Shown here: positions 9,416 to 18,722 of the stretch, piece after piece | Layout: each line of letters begins with the position of its first letter | Position numbering within the stretch: the first letter of the stretch is position 1 | Origin: Streptomyces zhihengii | GTDB taxonomy: Bacteria; Actinomycetota; Actinomycetes; Streptomycetales; Streptomycetaceae | Assembly: GCF_016919245.1 (NCBI RefSeq) | Contig: NZ_JAFEJA010000001.1 | Location: forward strand, 4,351,001-4,415,000 | Direction: 5' to 3' | Length of the DNA: 64,000 nt | Made by a program: the position numbers and the translations under genes | The notes under the pieces: generated by a model | Database searches by the model: none | What the model was told of the DNA's origin: nothing | Seen by the model: the letters and a program-made list of their open reading frames with translations, nothing else

Positions 9416-11685
9416 CCCTGGACACCGTCAAGCACGCGGGCGAGACCCCGGACTCCGAGCAGCCCTGGAAGGAGCTCGGACTCAAGGAGGACGAGTACGC
9501 GCGCATCCGCGAGATCCTGGACCGCCGTCCCACCGGCGCCGAGCTCGCGATGTACAGCGTCATGTGGTCCGAGCACTGCTCCTACAAGAGCAGCAAGGTC
9601 CACCTCAAGCAGTTCGGCGAGAAGGCCCCCGAGAACGACGCCCTGCTCGTCGGCATCGGCGAGAACGCGGGCGTCGTCGACGTCGGCCAGGGCTACGCGG
9701 TGACCTTCAAGGTCGAGTCGCACAACCACCCCTCGTACATCGAGCCCTACCAGGGCGCGGCCACGGGCGTCGGCGGCATCGTCCGCGACATCCTGGCGAT
9801 GGGCGCCCGTCCGGTCGCCGTCGTCGACCCGCTGCGCTTCGGCGCGGCCGACCACCCCGACACCAAGCGCGTCCTGCCGGGCGTCGTCGCGGGCATCGGC
9901 GGCTACGGCAACTGCCTGGGCCTGCCGAACATCGGCGGCGAGGTCGTCTTCGACTCCTGCTACCAGGGCAACCCGCTGGTCAACGCCGGCTGCATCGGCG
10001 TGATGAAGCACGAGGACATCCACCTCGCCCAGGCCTCCGGCCCCGGCAACAAGGTCATCCTCTACGGCGCCCGCACCGGCGGCGACGGCATCGGCGGCGT
10101 CTCGGTCCTCGCGTCCGAGACCTTCGACGACACCAAGCCCACCAAGCGCCCCGCGGTCCAGGTCGGCGACCCGTTCCAGGAGAAGCTCCTCATCGAGTGC
10201 ACCCTGGAGATCTTCCGGGAGAAGCTCGTCGCGGGCATCCAGGACCTCGGCGGCGCCGGGCTGTCCTGCGCCACCTCCGAGCTGGCGAGCGCCGGCTCCG
10301 GCGGCATGCGGGTCGAGCTGGACACCGTGCCGCTGCGCGACGCGACGCTCTCGCCGGAGGAGATCCTCATGAGCGAGTCGCAGGAGCGCATGTGCGCGAT
10401 CGTCGAACCGCAGCACGTCGACCGCTTCATGGAGATCTGCGAGAAGTGGGACGTCACCGCCACCGTGATCGGTGAGGTGACCGAGGGCGAGCGGCTGGAG
10501 ATCTTCTGGCACGGCGAGCTGATCGTGGACGTGCCGCCCGGCACCGTCGCCCACGAGGGCCCGACCTACCACCGCCCGTTCGCCCGGCCGTCCTGGCAGG
10601 ATGCCCTCCAGGCCGACGACGCGGGCCTGTTGCCGCGCCCCGGGAGCGCGGACGAGCTGCGCGCGCAGGTCCTGAAGCTGGTCGCCTCCCCGAACCAGGC
10701 CTCCAAGGCGTGGATCACCGACCAGTACGACCGCTTCGTGCAGGGCAACACCGTGCTCGCCCAGCCCGAGGACGCGGGCATGGTCCGGATCGACGAGGAG
10801 TCCAACCTCGGCGTGGCCATGGCGACGGACGGCAACGGCCGCTACGCCAAGCTCGACCCGTACACCGGTGCGCAGCTCGCGCTGGCCGAGGCGTACCGCA
10901 ACGTGGCCGCCTCCGGCGCCAAGCCGCTGGCGATCTCGGACTGCCTGAACTTCGGCTCGCCCGAGGACCCGGACGTGATGTGGCAGTTCGCCGAGGCCAC
11001 CCGTGGCCTCGCGGACGGCTGTCTGCAGCTCGGCACCCCGGTCACCGGCGGCAACGTCTCGCTCTACAACCAGACCGGTGACGTGGCGATCCACCCGACG
11101 CCGGTGGTCGCCGTGCTCGGTGTGATCGACGACGTCACCCGCCGCACCCCGATCGCGTTCGCCGAGGAGGGGCAGCTGCTCTACCTGCTCGGCGACACCC
11201 GCGAGGAGTTCGGCGGCTCGGCGTGGTCCCAGGTCGTCCACGACCACCTCGGCGGCATGCCGCCCGCGGTGGACCTGGACCGGGAGAAGCTGCTGGCGGA
11301 GATCCTGATCTCGGCCTCCCGCGACGGCATGATCGACGCGGCGCACGACCTGTCCGACGGCGGCCTGATCCAGGCGGTCACCGAGTCCTGCCTGCGCGGC
11401 GGTCACGGTGCCCGGCTGGTCGTCCCGGAGGGCCTCTCCGACGGCGGCTCGGCCACCGGTGACGCGTTCACCTTCCTGCTGAGCGAGTCGGCCGGCCGTG
11501 CGGTCGTCGCCGTGCCGCGCAGCGAGGAGCTGCGCTTCACCGACATGTGCGGCGCCCGGGGGCTGCCCGCCACCCGGATCGGTGTCGTCGAGGGCGACGC
11601 GGTCGAGGTGCAGGGCCAGTTCGCGATCGGGCTGGACGAGCTGCGCACGGCGCACGAGGCGACCATCCCCGGTCTGCTCGTCTGA
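9412..11685 (+). CDS. purL: FGAM synthase subunit PurL (small type)
   Basis: ATP-dependent synthase subunit of 757 residues converting FGAR to FGAM with ammonia from PurQ. This is the short form that needs PurS and PurQ. Visible hallmarks are catalytic His55 in WSEHCSYK, the [20 protein letters not shown] segment, and a duplicated AIRS/PurM fold (two ATP-grasp-like halves; second-half motifs SDCLNFG and GGNVSLYN). Third gene of the purSQL operon; a strong hairpin follows at 11698. Confidence 0.97.
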
Positions 11686-11697
11686 TCCGTGCCTCTT

Positions 11698-11732
11698 CCG
11701 GAGCCCCCGTCCGTCCCGGCCGGGGGCTCCGG
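11698..11732 (+). terminator. Terminator of the purSQL operon
   Basis: 12-bp stem CCGGAGCCCCCG with an 11-nt loop, 12 bp after the purL stop. Confidence 0.72.
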
Positions 11733-11787
11733 CGCGTGTGCGGACAAGCCGGTGCCGGAGGGTGCCGCAGCGCCGTAAGGTCTACCC

Positions 11788-12579
11788 ATGCCACCGGCCA
11801 GGAAGCGACTTCGCAGCTACGACCACGACAAGGTCGTGGCCGCCGTCCGGGCCCAGTTCGGGCATGTGCGGGCGGCGGTGGACACGCTGACGCCCGAGCA
11901 GTTCGCGCTGCCCACCCGGCTCGGCGACTGGACGGTGCGCGAACTGTCCGCGCACATCGCGATGGTCGCCTCGCTGGTCGTCGGATACCTGGAGCGGCCC
12001 GAGCCCGAGACCGTCGACCTCGCCCTGCTGGACTGGCCGTTCGCGACGGTGACCGCGCAGGCGAAGGTCGACGAGGACACCCGGGCCTTCGCCGCCGGAC
12101 CGGAGATCGGGGACCTCTTCGCACGGACCGGGCGCGACCTGGACGCCGTGCTGCCGGGGGCGCCGCCGGCCCGGATCGTGCCGATGCGCTTCGGGGGCAT
12201 GCGGCTCGGCGACTTCCTCGTCACCCGCACCGTCGAGATGGTCGTCCACACCGACGACCTCGCCGACGCGACCGGGCTGGAGATCCCGTACGACCGGCAG
12301 GCGCTCGCCGCCTGCACCCGGCTGCTGGCGGACGCGATCGCGGTCAAGGCGCCGGGGGGCTCCACCGAGGTGCGGATCCCGCCGTACGCCGTCGTCCAGT
12401 GCGTCGAGGGGCCCCGGCACACCCGGGGCACGCCGCCCAATGTCGTCGAGACCGATCCGCTGACCTGGATCCGGCTCGCCACCGGGCGGACGACCTGGGC
12501 GGACGAGCTCGCGGCGGCCACGGTACGGGCGAGCGGGGAGCGGGCCGACCTGGGGCCGCTGCTGCCGATCCTCGGCTGA
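11788..12579 (+). CDS. Maleylpyruvate isomerase/DinB-like family protein
   Basis: 263-residue cytosolic protein. The N-terminal half resembles the mycothiol-dependent DinB/maleylpyruvate-isomerase fold: WTVRELSAHIAMVASLV carries one conserved His, and FLVTRTVEMVVHTDDLADATG carries the His-x-x-Asp segment, the two places where metal ligands sit in this family. The C-terminal part (about 180-255) resembles the sterol-carrier-like domain, ending with DPLTWIRLATGRTTW. Known members use mycothiol as cofactor or modify small molecules; the substrate here is unknown. It sits alone between purL and a META lipoprotein. A weak AAGG about 8 nt before ATG 11788 supports the start. Confidence 0.8.
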   Translation: MPPARKRLRSYDHDKVVAAVRAQFGHVRAAVDTLTPEQFALPTRLGDWTVRELSAHIAMVASLVVGYLERPEPETVDLALLDWPFATVTAQAKVDEDTRAFAAGPEIGDLFARTGRDLDAVLPGAPPARIVPMRFGGMRLGDFLVTRTVEMVVHTDDLADATGLEIPYDRQALAACTRLLADAIAVKAPGGSTEVRIPPYAVVQCVEGPRHTRGTPPNVVETDPLTWIRLATGRTTWADELAAATVRASGERADLGPLLPILG

Positions 12580-12627
12580 TCCGGCGGCGCGGTGGAACCG
12601 GGACGCGGGCCGTCCCGTCCCAGGGAC

Positions 12628-13437
12628 ATGCGCTACCAGCTGAGCATTCCTGTCACCGCGATGGCCCTGTTCGCCCTTGCCGCGTGCGGCACTCAGACGG
12701 GGTCCTCCTCCTCCGACGGCGGAGCGTCCGTGGCGCCGGACGTGCCACTGACCGGCACCCGCTGGTCCGTCGACAGCGTCACCGTCGACGGCCGGCGGAC
12801 GGCGGCCCCGGACGGCGCGTACGTCGAACTGACCGAGAAGGGCCGGGCCCAGGGCAACTACGGCTGCAACCACTTCGGCGCCGATGTGAGCGTCGAGGGG
12901 GACACCGTCACCGTCGGCCCCGGCGAGATGACCGAGATGGGCTGCGAACAGCGGATCCAGGGCTTCGAGGACGCCCTGCGGGCCGCGCTCACCGGCAAGC
13001 TGAAGGCGGGGCTGTCCGACGGGCGGCTCACCCTCACCACCGCCGACGGCGACACCGTCGCCCTCAGCGCCGAGAAGCCCGCCCCGCTCGTGGGCACCAC
13101 CTGGACGGTGGACTCCCTGGTCACCGGGGAGAGCGCCGCCTCGCTGCCCGCGGGGGCGGAGAAGAAGGCGGAGTTCAAGTTCACCGAGGACGGGAAGGTG
13201 GGCGGCAGCCTCGGCTGCAACCGCTTCTCCGCCACGGCGAAGATCGCGGACGGATCGATCGCCTTCGGTCCCGTCTCCGCCACCCGCAAGCTGTGCCCGG
13301 GCCCCGAGATGGAGCTGGAGCGCGAGCTCACCGCGCTGCTGGCGAAGGGGACCCTCGCCTACGAGGTGAAGCACCGCGCGCTGACCCTGACCGCGCCGAA
13401 CGGCGAGGGCGTCGGCGCGGTCGCCGCCGCCCGCTGA
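12628..13437 (+). CDS. META-domain lipoprotein (HslJ-like)
   Basis: Exported lipoprotein of 269 residues. ATG 12628 gives a signal peptide MRYQLSIPVTAMALFALAAC with lipobox LAAC and lipidated Cys20; an upstream GTG at 12592 would bury it. Two META domains follow: the first from GTRWSVDSVTVDGRR through NYGCNHFGA and MTEMGCEQ, the second from GTTWTVDSLVTGE through SLGCNRFSA and TRKLCPGPEME. Each has the paired Cys of the family, which probably form disulfides outside the membrane. META proteins are linked to envelope stress and antibiotic tolerance in other bacteria; the exact role is unknown. Confidence 0.87.
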   Translation: MRYQLSIPVTAMALFALAACGTQTGSSSSDGGASVAPDVPLTGTRWSVDSVTVDGRRTAAPDGAYVELTEKGRAQGNYGCNHFGADVSVEGDTVTVGPGEMTEMGCEQRIQGFEDALRAALTGKLKAGLSDGRLTLTTADGDTVALSAEKPAPLVGTTWTVDSLVTGESAASLPAGAEKKAEFKFTEDGKVGGSLGCNRFSATAKIADGSIAFGPVSATRKLCPGPEMELERELTALLAKGTLAYEVKHRALTLTAPNGEGVGAVAAAR

Positions 13438-13448
13438 CCCGGCGGCAC

Positions 13449-13480
13449 GCCGTCCCCGCCCCCGAGGGCGCGGGGACGGC
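13449..13480. terminator. Bidirectional terminator
   Basis: 11-bp stem GCCGTCCCCGC/GCGGGGACGGC with a 10-nt loop between the convergent META lipoprotein and sulfatase genes. Confidence 0.75.
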
Positions 13481-13489
13481 ACAGCCGGG

Positions 13490-14902
13490 TCAGGACGGGT
13501 AGGGCAGCAGCGTGCCGTTCACGGTCTCCCAGGCGGTGCGCAGCTCCGCCAGCCGGGCCGGTTCCGCCGTGGCCCGGTCGGCCTGCTCGCGGACGTCCTC
13601 GGAGAGCCGGAAGAGCTGGTCGCGGCCGGTCTTGCCGCGGTAGTACTTCCAGTCGCCGCGCCGCAGCGCGCGCTCGCCGCGCACCCGCCAGAACAGATCC
13701 CGCTCGGGCACGTCGGCGCCGCGCAGCAGATGGCCCGCGAGCGAGGTGCCGTCCAGCGGGTACGCCGGGTGGGGGCGGGCGCCGCCGATCTCCAGCAGGG
13801 TCGCCGTCCAGTCCGGTGTGTACACCGGCAGGTCGCTGACCTGGTGTCCCTCGATGCGGGCCGGCCAGCGCAGGATCGACGGGACCCGGATGCCGCCCTC
13901 CTGGAGCGAGGACTTGTTGCCCGACAGCGGCCAGTTGTAGGAGAAGCGCTCGCCGCCGTTGTCGCTGGCGAAGAAGACGAGGGTGTCCTTCTCCTGCCCG
14001 GACCGCCGGAGGGCGTCCAGCACCCGGCCTACGGAGCGGTCGAGGTCCTCGACCATCTCCCGGTACTTGTCGAGCGAGCCGCCGTCGTTGTGGAAGAGCG
14101 CCCGCCCGTCTCCCGCCTTGATCCGCGCGGTGACGGCGGCGCTCTCCTCGGTGTCGCCGTCGGCGATCCAGGGCCAGTGCGGGGTGGTGAAGTTGAGGTT
14201 GAGCAGCCACGGCTTCCCGTGGTCGCGTCCGACGTACTCGCTCGCCCGCTCGGTCAGGATGCGGGTGTAGTAGCGCAGGTCCTGGTACTCGGCGTCGCCC
14301 TCGTAGAGGTCGTATTCGCCGCCGAGCCCCAGTTTGGAGTAGTACTCCAGGGCGCCGCCGAAGTTGCCGAAGAACTCGTCCCAGCCGGAGCGGGTGGGGC
14401 TGTAGTCGGGCAGGTAGCCGGCGTGCCACTTGCCGATCAGCGCGGTGGCGTAGCCGGCGTCGCGCAGCAGCGAGGCGAGCGTGGGGTGGGTGGGCTCCAG
14501 GCCCGCCGTGCGGTCGGCGATCGGTTCGGCGAGCCCGCCCTTCGTGCGGCCGGGGAAGCGGCCGGTGTAGAGGCTGAAGCGGGTGGGGGAGCAGGTCGCG
14601 GATCCCGCGTAGGCGTCGGTGAAGCGCACGCCCTGCCGGGCGAGCCGGTCCAGGTGGGGGGTGCGTATGTGGGTCGATCCGTACGAGGACAGGTCGGCCC
14701 AGCCGAGGTCGTCGCCGAGGATGAACAGGATGTTGGGGCGCCGGGAGTGCCGGCCGAGGGAGCGCGAGGCACGGAAGGGGCGTTCCCCGGGTCCGGACGC
14801 GGCGGCGTCGGTCGCGGGGAGTCCGACGGCTGCCGCGGCGGCGCCGGCGACGGTGGCGCCGGCGAAGGCACGCCGGGACAGGGAGGGCTCGTACGCGTTC
14901 AC
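13490..14902 (-). CDS. Tat-exported arylsulfatase-family hydrolase
   Basis: 470-residue exported sulfatase that would release sulfate from sulfate esters outside the cell. GTG 14902 follows GGAG by 6 nt. The N-terminus has a twin-arginine signal (SRRAF at residues 9-13, hydrophobic stretch to about 35). The mature enzyme starts RPNILFILGDDLGWAD, giving metal-binding Asp64-Asp65. The catalytic motif CSPTR (Cys104) is the site that becomes formylglycine. Later metal-site residues lie in FFASDNGGE. No sulfatase-maturation gene is adjacent. A small leader ORF with cysteine codons lies 135 bp upstream (15038-15133), suggesting control by sulfur or cysteine supply. Substrate unknown. Confidence 0.92.
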   Translation of the reverse strand: MNAYEPSLSRRAFAGATVAGAAAAAVGLPATDAAASGPGERPFRASRSLGRHSRRPNILFILGDDLGWADLSSYGSTHIRTPHLDRLARQGVRFTDAYAGSATCSPTRFSLYTGRFPGRTKGGLAEPIADRTAGLEPTHPTLASLLRDAGYATALIGKWHAGYLPDYSPTRSGWDEFFGNFGGALEYYSKLGLGGEYDLYEGDAEYQDLRYYTRILTERASEYVGRDHGKPWLLNLNFTTPHWPWIADGDTEESAAVTARIKAGDGRALFHNDGGSLDKYREMVEDLDRSVGRVLDALRRSGQEKDTLVFFASDNGGERFSYNWPLSGNKSSLQEGGIRVPSILRWPARIEGHQVSDLPVYTPDWTATLLEIGGARPHPAYPLDGTSLAGHLLRGADVPERDLFWRVRGERALRRGDWKYYRGKTGRDQLFRLSEDVREQADRATAEPARLAELRTAWETVNGTLLPYPS

Positions 14903-15037
14903 AGGTGTCTCCAGACACAGGGGTGCAGACCTTCCCGGAACGGGCACGGAGGCGCACGCGGGAGGGCGGGGGAGGAGAGCGGGCGGGGCCCGGGATCAGG
15001 GGTGCGGACCCGCGCGGACGGCGGGCCGGAGTGTGAA

Positions 15038-15133
15038 CTAGCGCACGCAGCGACAGATGGCGCTCGCGACACGGACCAGGTCGACGTGGCGGCGCTCCAC
15101 GAGTGTGACCGTCCGGTCACCGGGAAGCTGCAT
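15038..15133 (-). CDS. Putative cysteine-containing leader peptide upstream of the sulfatase
   Basis: 31-codon ORF on the sulfatase strand. It begins ATG at 15133 with MQLPGDRTVTL, continues VERRHVDLVRV and ends SAICRCVR before TAG. The RRHVDL...RV.SAIC pattern is one I recall from short putative leader peptides that precede sulfur-uptake and cysteine genes in Streptomyces. Two Cys codons (TGT, TGC) sit just before the stop, as expected for ribosome stalling when charged tRNA-Cys is low. The Shine-Dalgarno site is weak. A 16-bp palindrome at 15105-15120 lies inside its first codons. Recognition of the motif is firm; the regulatory role is inference. Confidence 0.72.
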   Translation of the reverse strand: MQLPGDRTVTLVERRHVDLVRVASAICRCVR

Positions 15134-15324
15134 GACCCGGGAGCCTGGCCGAGCCCGACCAGGCGTGTCAACGATCGTCCCGGCATGCGGACGCCGAAAT
15201 GGACACCCGGACGATCTTGGGGAGCCTGCCGGGAGGGCCTCGGGGAGCGTGGGAACGCGCGGTTCCGGGTGGGGTCCCGGTGGTCCTCAAAGGTCCCGGA
15301 GAGGAGTTCCCGGGCATCCCCAAT

Positions 15325-15353
15325 TCGGACCAGTGGTCGATCTCGCCTACACT
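15325..15353 (+). promoter_or_regulatory. Probable purF promoter (leaderless)
   Basis: TCGGAC at 15325-15330 and TACACT at 15348-15353 are 17 bp apart, matching the principal sigma factor. The purF GTG begins 7 bp after the -10 box and has no Shine-Dalgarno site, so the mRNA probably starts at or next to the start codon. Confidence 0.55.
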
Positions 15354-15360
15354 CGGTGCC

Positions 15361-16887
15361 GTGCCACGTGGTGACGGACGACTCAACCACGACCTGCTCC
15401 CCGGTGAGAAGGGCCCCCAGGACGCTTGCGGCGTCTTCGGTGTCTGGGCTCCGGGTGAAGAGGTCGCGAAGCTCACTTACTTCGGGCTCTACGCCCTCCA
15501 ACATCGAGGCCAGGAATCCGCGGGTATCGCGGTCAGCAACGGCTCTCAGATCCTCGTCTTCAAGGACATGGGGCTCGTGTCCCAGGTGTTCGACGAGACC
15601 TCCCTCGGCTCCCTGAGCGGTCATATCGCGGTCGGTCACGCCCGCTACTCGACCACCGGTGCCTCCGTCTGGGAGAACGCGCAGCCGACCTTCCGGGCCA
15701 CGGCCCACGGCTCGATCGCGCTCGGCCACAACGGGAACCTGGTCAACACGGCCCAGCTCGCCGAGATGGTCGCGAAGCTCCCCAAGGAGAACGGCCGGGC
15801 GACCCAGGTCGCGGCGACCAACGACACCGATCTGGTCACCGCGCTGCTGGCCGGCCAGGTCGACGACGACGGCAAGCCGCTGACCGTCGAGGAGGCCGCC
15901 GCCAAGATCCTCCCCGAGGTCCGGGGCGCGTTCTCGCTGGTCTTCATGGACGAGGGCACCCTCTACGCGGCCCGCGACCCGCAGGGCATCCGCCCGCTGG
16001 TCCTCGGCCGCCTGGAGCGCGGCTGGGTCGTCGCCTCCGAGTCGGCGGCGCTCGACATCTGCGGCGCGAGCTTCGTGCGGGAGGTCGAGCCGGGCGAGAT
16101 GATCGCCATCGACGAGAACGGCATCCGCACCTCTCGATTCGCAGAAGCGAAGCCCAAGGGCTGTGTCTTCGAGTACGTCTACCTGGCCCGTCCCGACACG
16201 GACATCGCCGGTCGGAACGTGTACCTCTCGCGGGTCGAAATGGGCCGGAAACTCGCCAAGGAAGCGCCCGTCGAGGCGGATCTGGTCATAGCGACGCCGG
16301 AGTCCGGCACGCCCGCCGCCATCGGCTACGCCGAGGCGAGCGGTATCCCGTACGGCTCCGGCCTGGTGAAGAACGCCTACGTGGGCCGCACCTTCATCCA
16401 GCCCTCGCAGACCATCCGCCAGCTCGGCATCCGGCTGAAGCTGAACCCGCTGAAGGAAGTCATCCGCGGCAAGCGGCTCGTCGTCGTCGACGACTCGATC
16501 GTCCGCGGGAACACCCAGCGCGCGCTGGTCAAGATGCTCCGCGAGGCGGGCGCAGCCGAGGTCCACATCCGGATCTCCTCGCCGCCGGTGAAGTGGCCGT
16601 GCTTCTTCGGCATCGACTTCGCCACCCGCGCCGAGCTCATCGCCAACGGCATGACGATCGACGAGATCGGCACCTCGCTCGGGGCCGACTCGCTGTCCTA
16701 CATCTCCATCGACGGCATGATCGAGGCGACCACCATCGCCAAGCCGAACCTGTGCCGCGCCTGCTTCGACGGCGAGTACCCGATGGAGCTGCCCGATCCC
16801 GAGCTGCTCGGCAAGCAGCTCCTGGAGACCGAGCTGGCCGCCGGGCCCGCCGCGACGGCGGCCGCCGACGCCCTCCGTCGTCCGTAA
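15361..16887 (+). CDS. purF: Amidophosphoribosyltransferase
   Basis: Catalyses the first committed step of purine synthesis, PRPP + glutamine to phosphoribosylamine. 508 residues. GTG 15361 was chosen because the family N-terminus (PRGDGRLNHDLLPGEKGPQDACGVFG) starts here and a promoter ends 7 bp before it. A short propeptide precedes the Ntn nucleophile Cys23 in DACGVFG. The PRPP-binding motif is VVVDDSIVRGNT. Cys residues in KGCVFEY, KWPCFFGID and LCRACFDGEY are placed as for the [4Fe-4S] ligands of the Bacillus-type enzyme. purM begins 34 bp downstream, probably the same transcript. Confidence 0.97.
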   Translation: MPRGDGRLNHDLLPGEKGPQDACGVFGVWAPGEEVAKLTYFGLYALQHRGQESAGIAVSNGSQILVFKDMGLVSQVFDETSLGSLSGHIAVGHARYSTTGASVWENAQPTFRATAHGSIALGHNGNLVNTAQLAEMVAKLPKENGRATQVAATNDTDLVTALLAGQVDDDGKPLTVEEAAAKILPEVRGAFSLVFMDEGTLYAARDPQGIRPLVLGRLERGWVVASESAALDICGASFVREVEPGEMIAIDENGIRTSRFAEAKPKGCVFEYVYLARPDTDIAGRNVYLSRVEMGRKLAKEAPVEADLVIATPESGTPAAIGYAEASGIPYGSGLVKNAYVGRTFIQPSQTIRQLGIRLKLNPLKEVIRGKRLVVVDDSIVRGNTQRALVKMLREAGAAEVHIRISSPPVKWPCFFGIDFATRAELIANGMTIDEIGTSLGADSLSYISIDGMIEATTIAKPNLCRACFDGEYPMELPDPELLGKQLLETELAAGPAATAAADALRRP

Positions 16888-16921
16888 GACCGCGCAGTAC
16901 GACACGAAAGCTCATAAAGCC

Positions 16922-18007
16922 ATGTCCCAGGCACATCCTGCCGACGGCGGCGCCAGCTACGCAGGTGCGGGCGTCGACATCGAAGCGGGCGACCGCGCCG
17001 TCGAGCTGATGAAGGAGTGGGTGAAGAAGACGCAGCGCCCCGAGGTCGCCGGTCTCGGCGGTCTCGGCGGATTCGCCGGCCTCTTCGACGCCTCCGCCCT
17101 CAAGCGCTACGAGCGTCCGCTGCTCGCCTCGGCCACCGACGGCGTCGGTACCAAGGTCGACATCGCCCGTCAGATGGGTGTCTACGACACGATCGGCCAC
17201 GACCTGGTCGCCATGGTCATGGACGACATCGTCGTGTGCGGTGCCGAGCCCCTGTTCATGACCGACTACATCTGCGTCGGCAAGGTGCACCCCGAGCGGG
17301 TCGCCGGGATCGTCAAGGGCATCGCCGAGGGCTGCGTGCTCGCCGGCACGGCCCTGGTCGGCGGCGAGACCGCCGAGCACCCCGGCCTGCTCGGCCCCGA
17401 CGACTTCGACGTCGCCGGCGCCGGCACGGGCGTGGTCGAGGCGGACCGGCTGCTGGGCCCCGACCGGATCCGTGAGGGCGACGTGGTCATCGCCATGGCG
17501 TCCTCCGGGCTTCACTCGAACGGGTACTCGCTCGTCCGGCACGTGCTCTTCGACCGCGCGGGCATGTCGCTCGACGCGCATGTGGAGGAGCTCGGCAGGA
17601 CCCTCGGCGAGGAGCTGCTGGAGCCGACCAGGATCTACTCGCTGGACTGCCTGGCGGTCACCCGGACGACCGAGGTGCACGCCTTCAGCCACATCACCGG
17701 CGGCGGCCTCGCGGCCAACCTGGCCCGGGTGATCCCGGACGGCCTGCACGCCACGGTGGACCGCGGCACCTGGACGCCGGGCGCCGTGTTCGACCTCGTC
17801 GGCACCGCCGGCGCCGTCGAGCGGCTGGAGCTGGAGAAGACCCTGAACATGGGCGTGGGCATGATGGCCGTCGTCCCGGAGACCTCCGTGGACGTGGCGC
17901 TGACCACCCTCGCCGACCGCGGCGTGGACGCCTGGGTCGCCGGCCGGATCGTCGCCCGCGGCGACCACGCCGGCGGCGCGGAACTCACCGGCGGATACGC
18001 GCGCTAG
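16922..18007 (+). CDS. purM: Phosphoribosylformylglycinamidine cyclo-ligase (AIR synthetase)
   Basis: 361-residue enzyme closing FGAM to AIR, step 5 of purine synthesis. Family motifs: SYAGAGVDIEAGD at residues 12-24, ASATDGVGTKVDIA, GHDLVAMVMDDIVVCGAEPLF, LVGGETAEHPG and ASSGLHSNGYSLVR. Likely co-transcribed with purF. Only a weak AAAG precedes ATG 16922. A 12-bp terminator hairpin shared with the convergent DUF3073 gene follows. Confidence 0.97.
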   Translation: MSQAHPADGGASYAGAGVDIEAGDRAVELMKEWVKKTQRPEVAGLGGLGGFAGLFDASALKRYERPLLASATDGVGTKVDIARQMGVYDTIGHDLVAMVMDDIVVCGAEPLFMTDYICVGKVHPERVAGIVKGIAEGCVLAGTALVGGETAEHPGLLGPDDFDVAGAGTGVVEADRLLGPDRIREGDVVIAMASSGLHSNGYSLVRHVLFDRAGMSLDAHVEELGRTLGEELLEPTRIYSLDCLAVTRTTEVHAFSHITGGGLAANLARVIPDGLHATVDRGTWTPGAVFDLVGTAGAVERLELEKTLNMGVGMMAVVPETSVDVALTTLADRGVDAWVAGRIVARGDHAGGAELTGGYAR

Positions 18008-18136
18008 CCGAGGGGCGCCCGGATCGCGGAGCCGGATCCGGGCACACCGATGAGGCGGCTGCCTCCGGGCAGCCGCCGGTCGGACCCGCGGCACCGGTCC
18101 GTACGACGCCACGACACCCGACGCGGAGCACACAGA

Positions 18137-18165
18137 ACCCGGTCCGGGGCAAGCCCGGACCGGGT
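18137..18165. terminator. Bidirectional terminator purM/DUF3073
   Basis: Perfect 12-bp stem ACCCGGTCCGGG with a 5-nt loop between convergent genes. Confidence 0.75.
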
Positions 18166-18179
18166 CGGTGAGTCAAGCG

Positions 18180-18443
18180 TCAAGCGCCGCGGCGCTGAGA
18201 CGAGGAACCGGACTCGTCGTCCTCGTCCTCGTCGTCGTTGTACATGTCCGCGTACCGCGCGTACGGGTCGTCTTCCTCGTCGTCGTCCTCGAACGGCTCG
18301 CCGTTGGGCGGCTGGTTCGAGATCGGACTCGGAGTAGAAGCGCCCAGCTCGTTGGCCAGACGCGACAGGTCAGTCCCGCCGCTGTTGTACTTCAGCTGGC
18401 GGGCGACCTTTGTCTGCTTGGCCTTGGCCCGGCCGCGCCCCAT
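18180..18443 (-). CDS. DUF3073 family protein
   Basis: 87-residue protein of unknown function, conserved in actinobacteria. The N-terminus is strongly basic (GRGRAKAKQTKVARQLKY), a polar middle SGGTDLSRLANELG follows, and the second half is acidic (runs of Asp/Glu from about residue 51, with PYARYADMY) before a Ser/Gln/Arg tail. The basic head suggests nucleic acid or ribosome contact, but this is inference. ATG 18443 has GAGGGGG about 9 nt upstream. Confidence 0.9.
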   Translation of the reverse strand: MGRGRAKAKQTKVARQLKYNSGGTDLSRLANELGASTPSPISNQPPNGEPFEDDDEEDDPYARYADMYNDDEDEDDESGSSSQRRGA

Positions 18444-18666
18444 GGCTCGACCCCCTCGGTGACGGGGCTCGACGGCCCCAGAGTCTTGACACGCGTTCAT
18501 GATGCGGAACGGGCTCTCCTCGAAGAGCTCGGTCCGTAGGTTTCAACGGTACCTGCTTCCGCGGCCATACGGTACGCCGCCCGCATGAGGTGCCACTTCA
18601 CAGGACCCTCGAGGCGCGTTGTCCTCGCTGGTCAACTGCGATTTTAACCTCTTCTTCGGGCACGAC

Positions 18667-18704
18667 CCGCCGACCGGGGTGAGTCTTGTCTCCCCGGCCG
18701 GCGG
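18667..18704 (-). terminator. Terminator of vdh
   Basis: 13-bp stem CCGCCGACCGGGG with one mismatch and a 12-nt loop, just past the vdh stop on the minus strand. Confidence 0.65.
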
Positions 18705-18722
18705 TCGGACGTGTCCGCGAGG

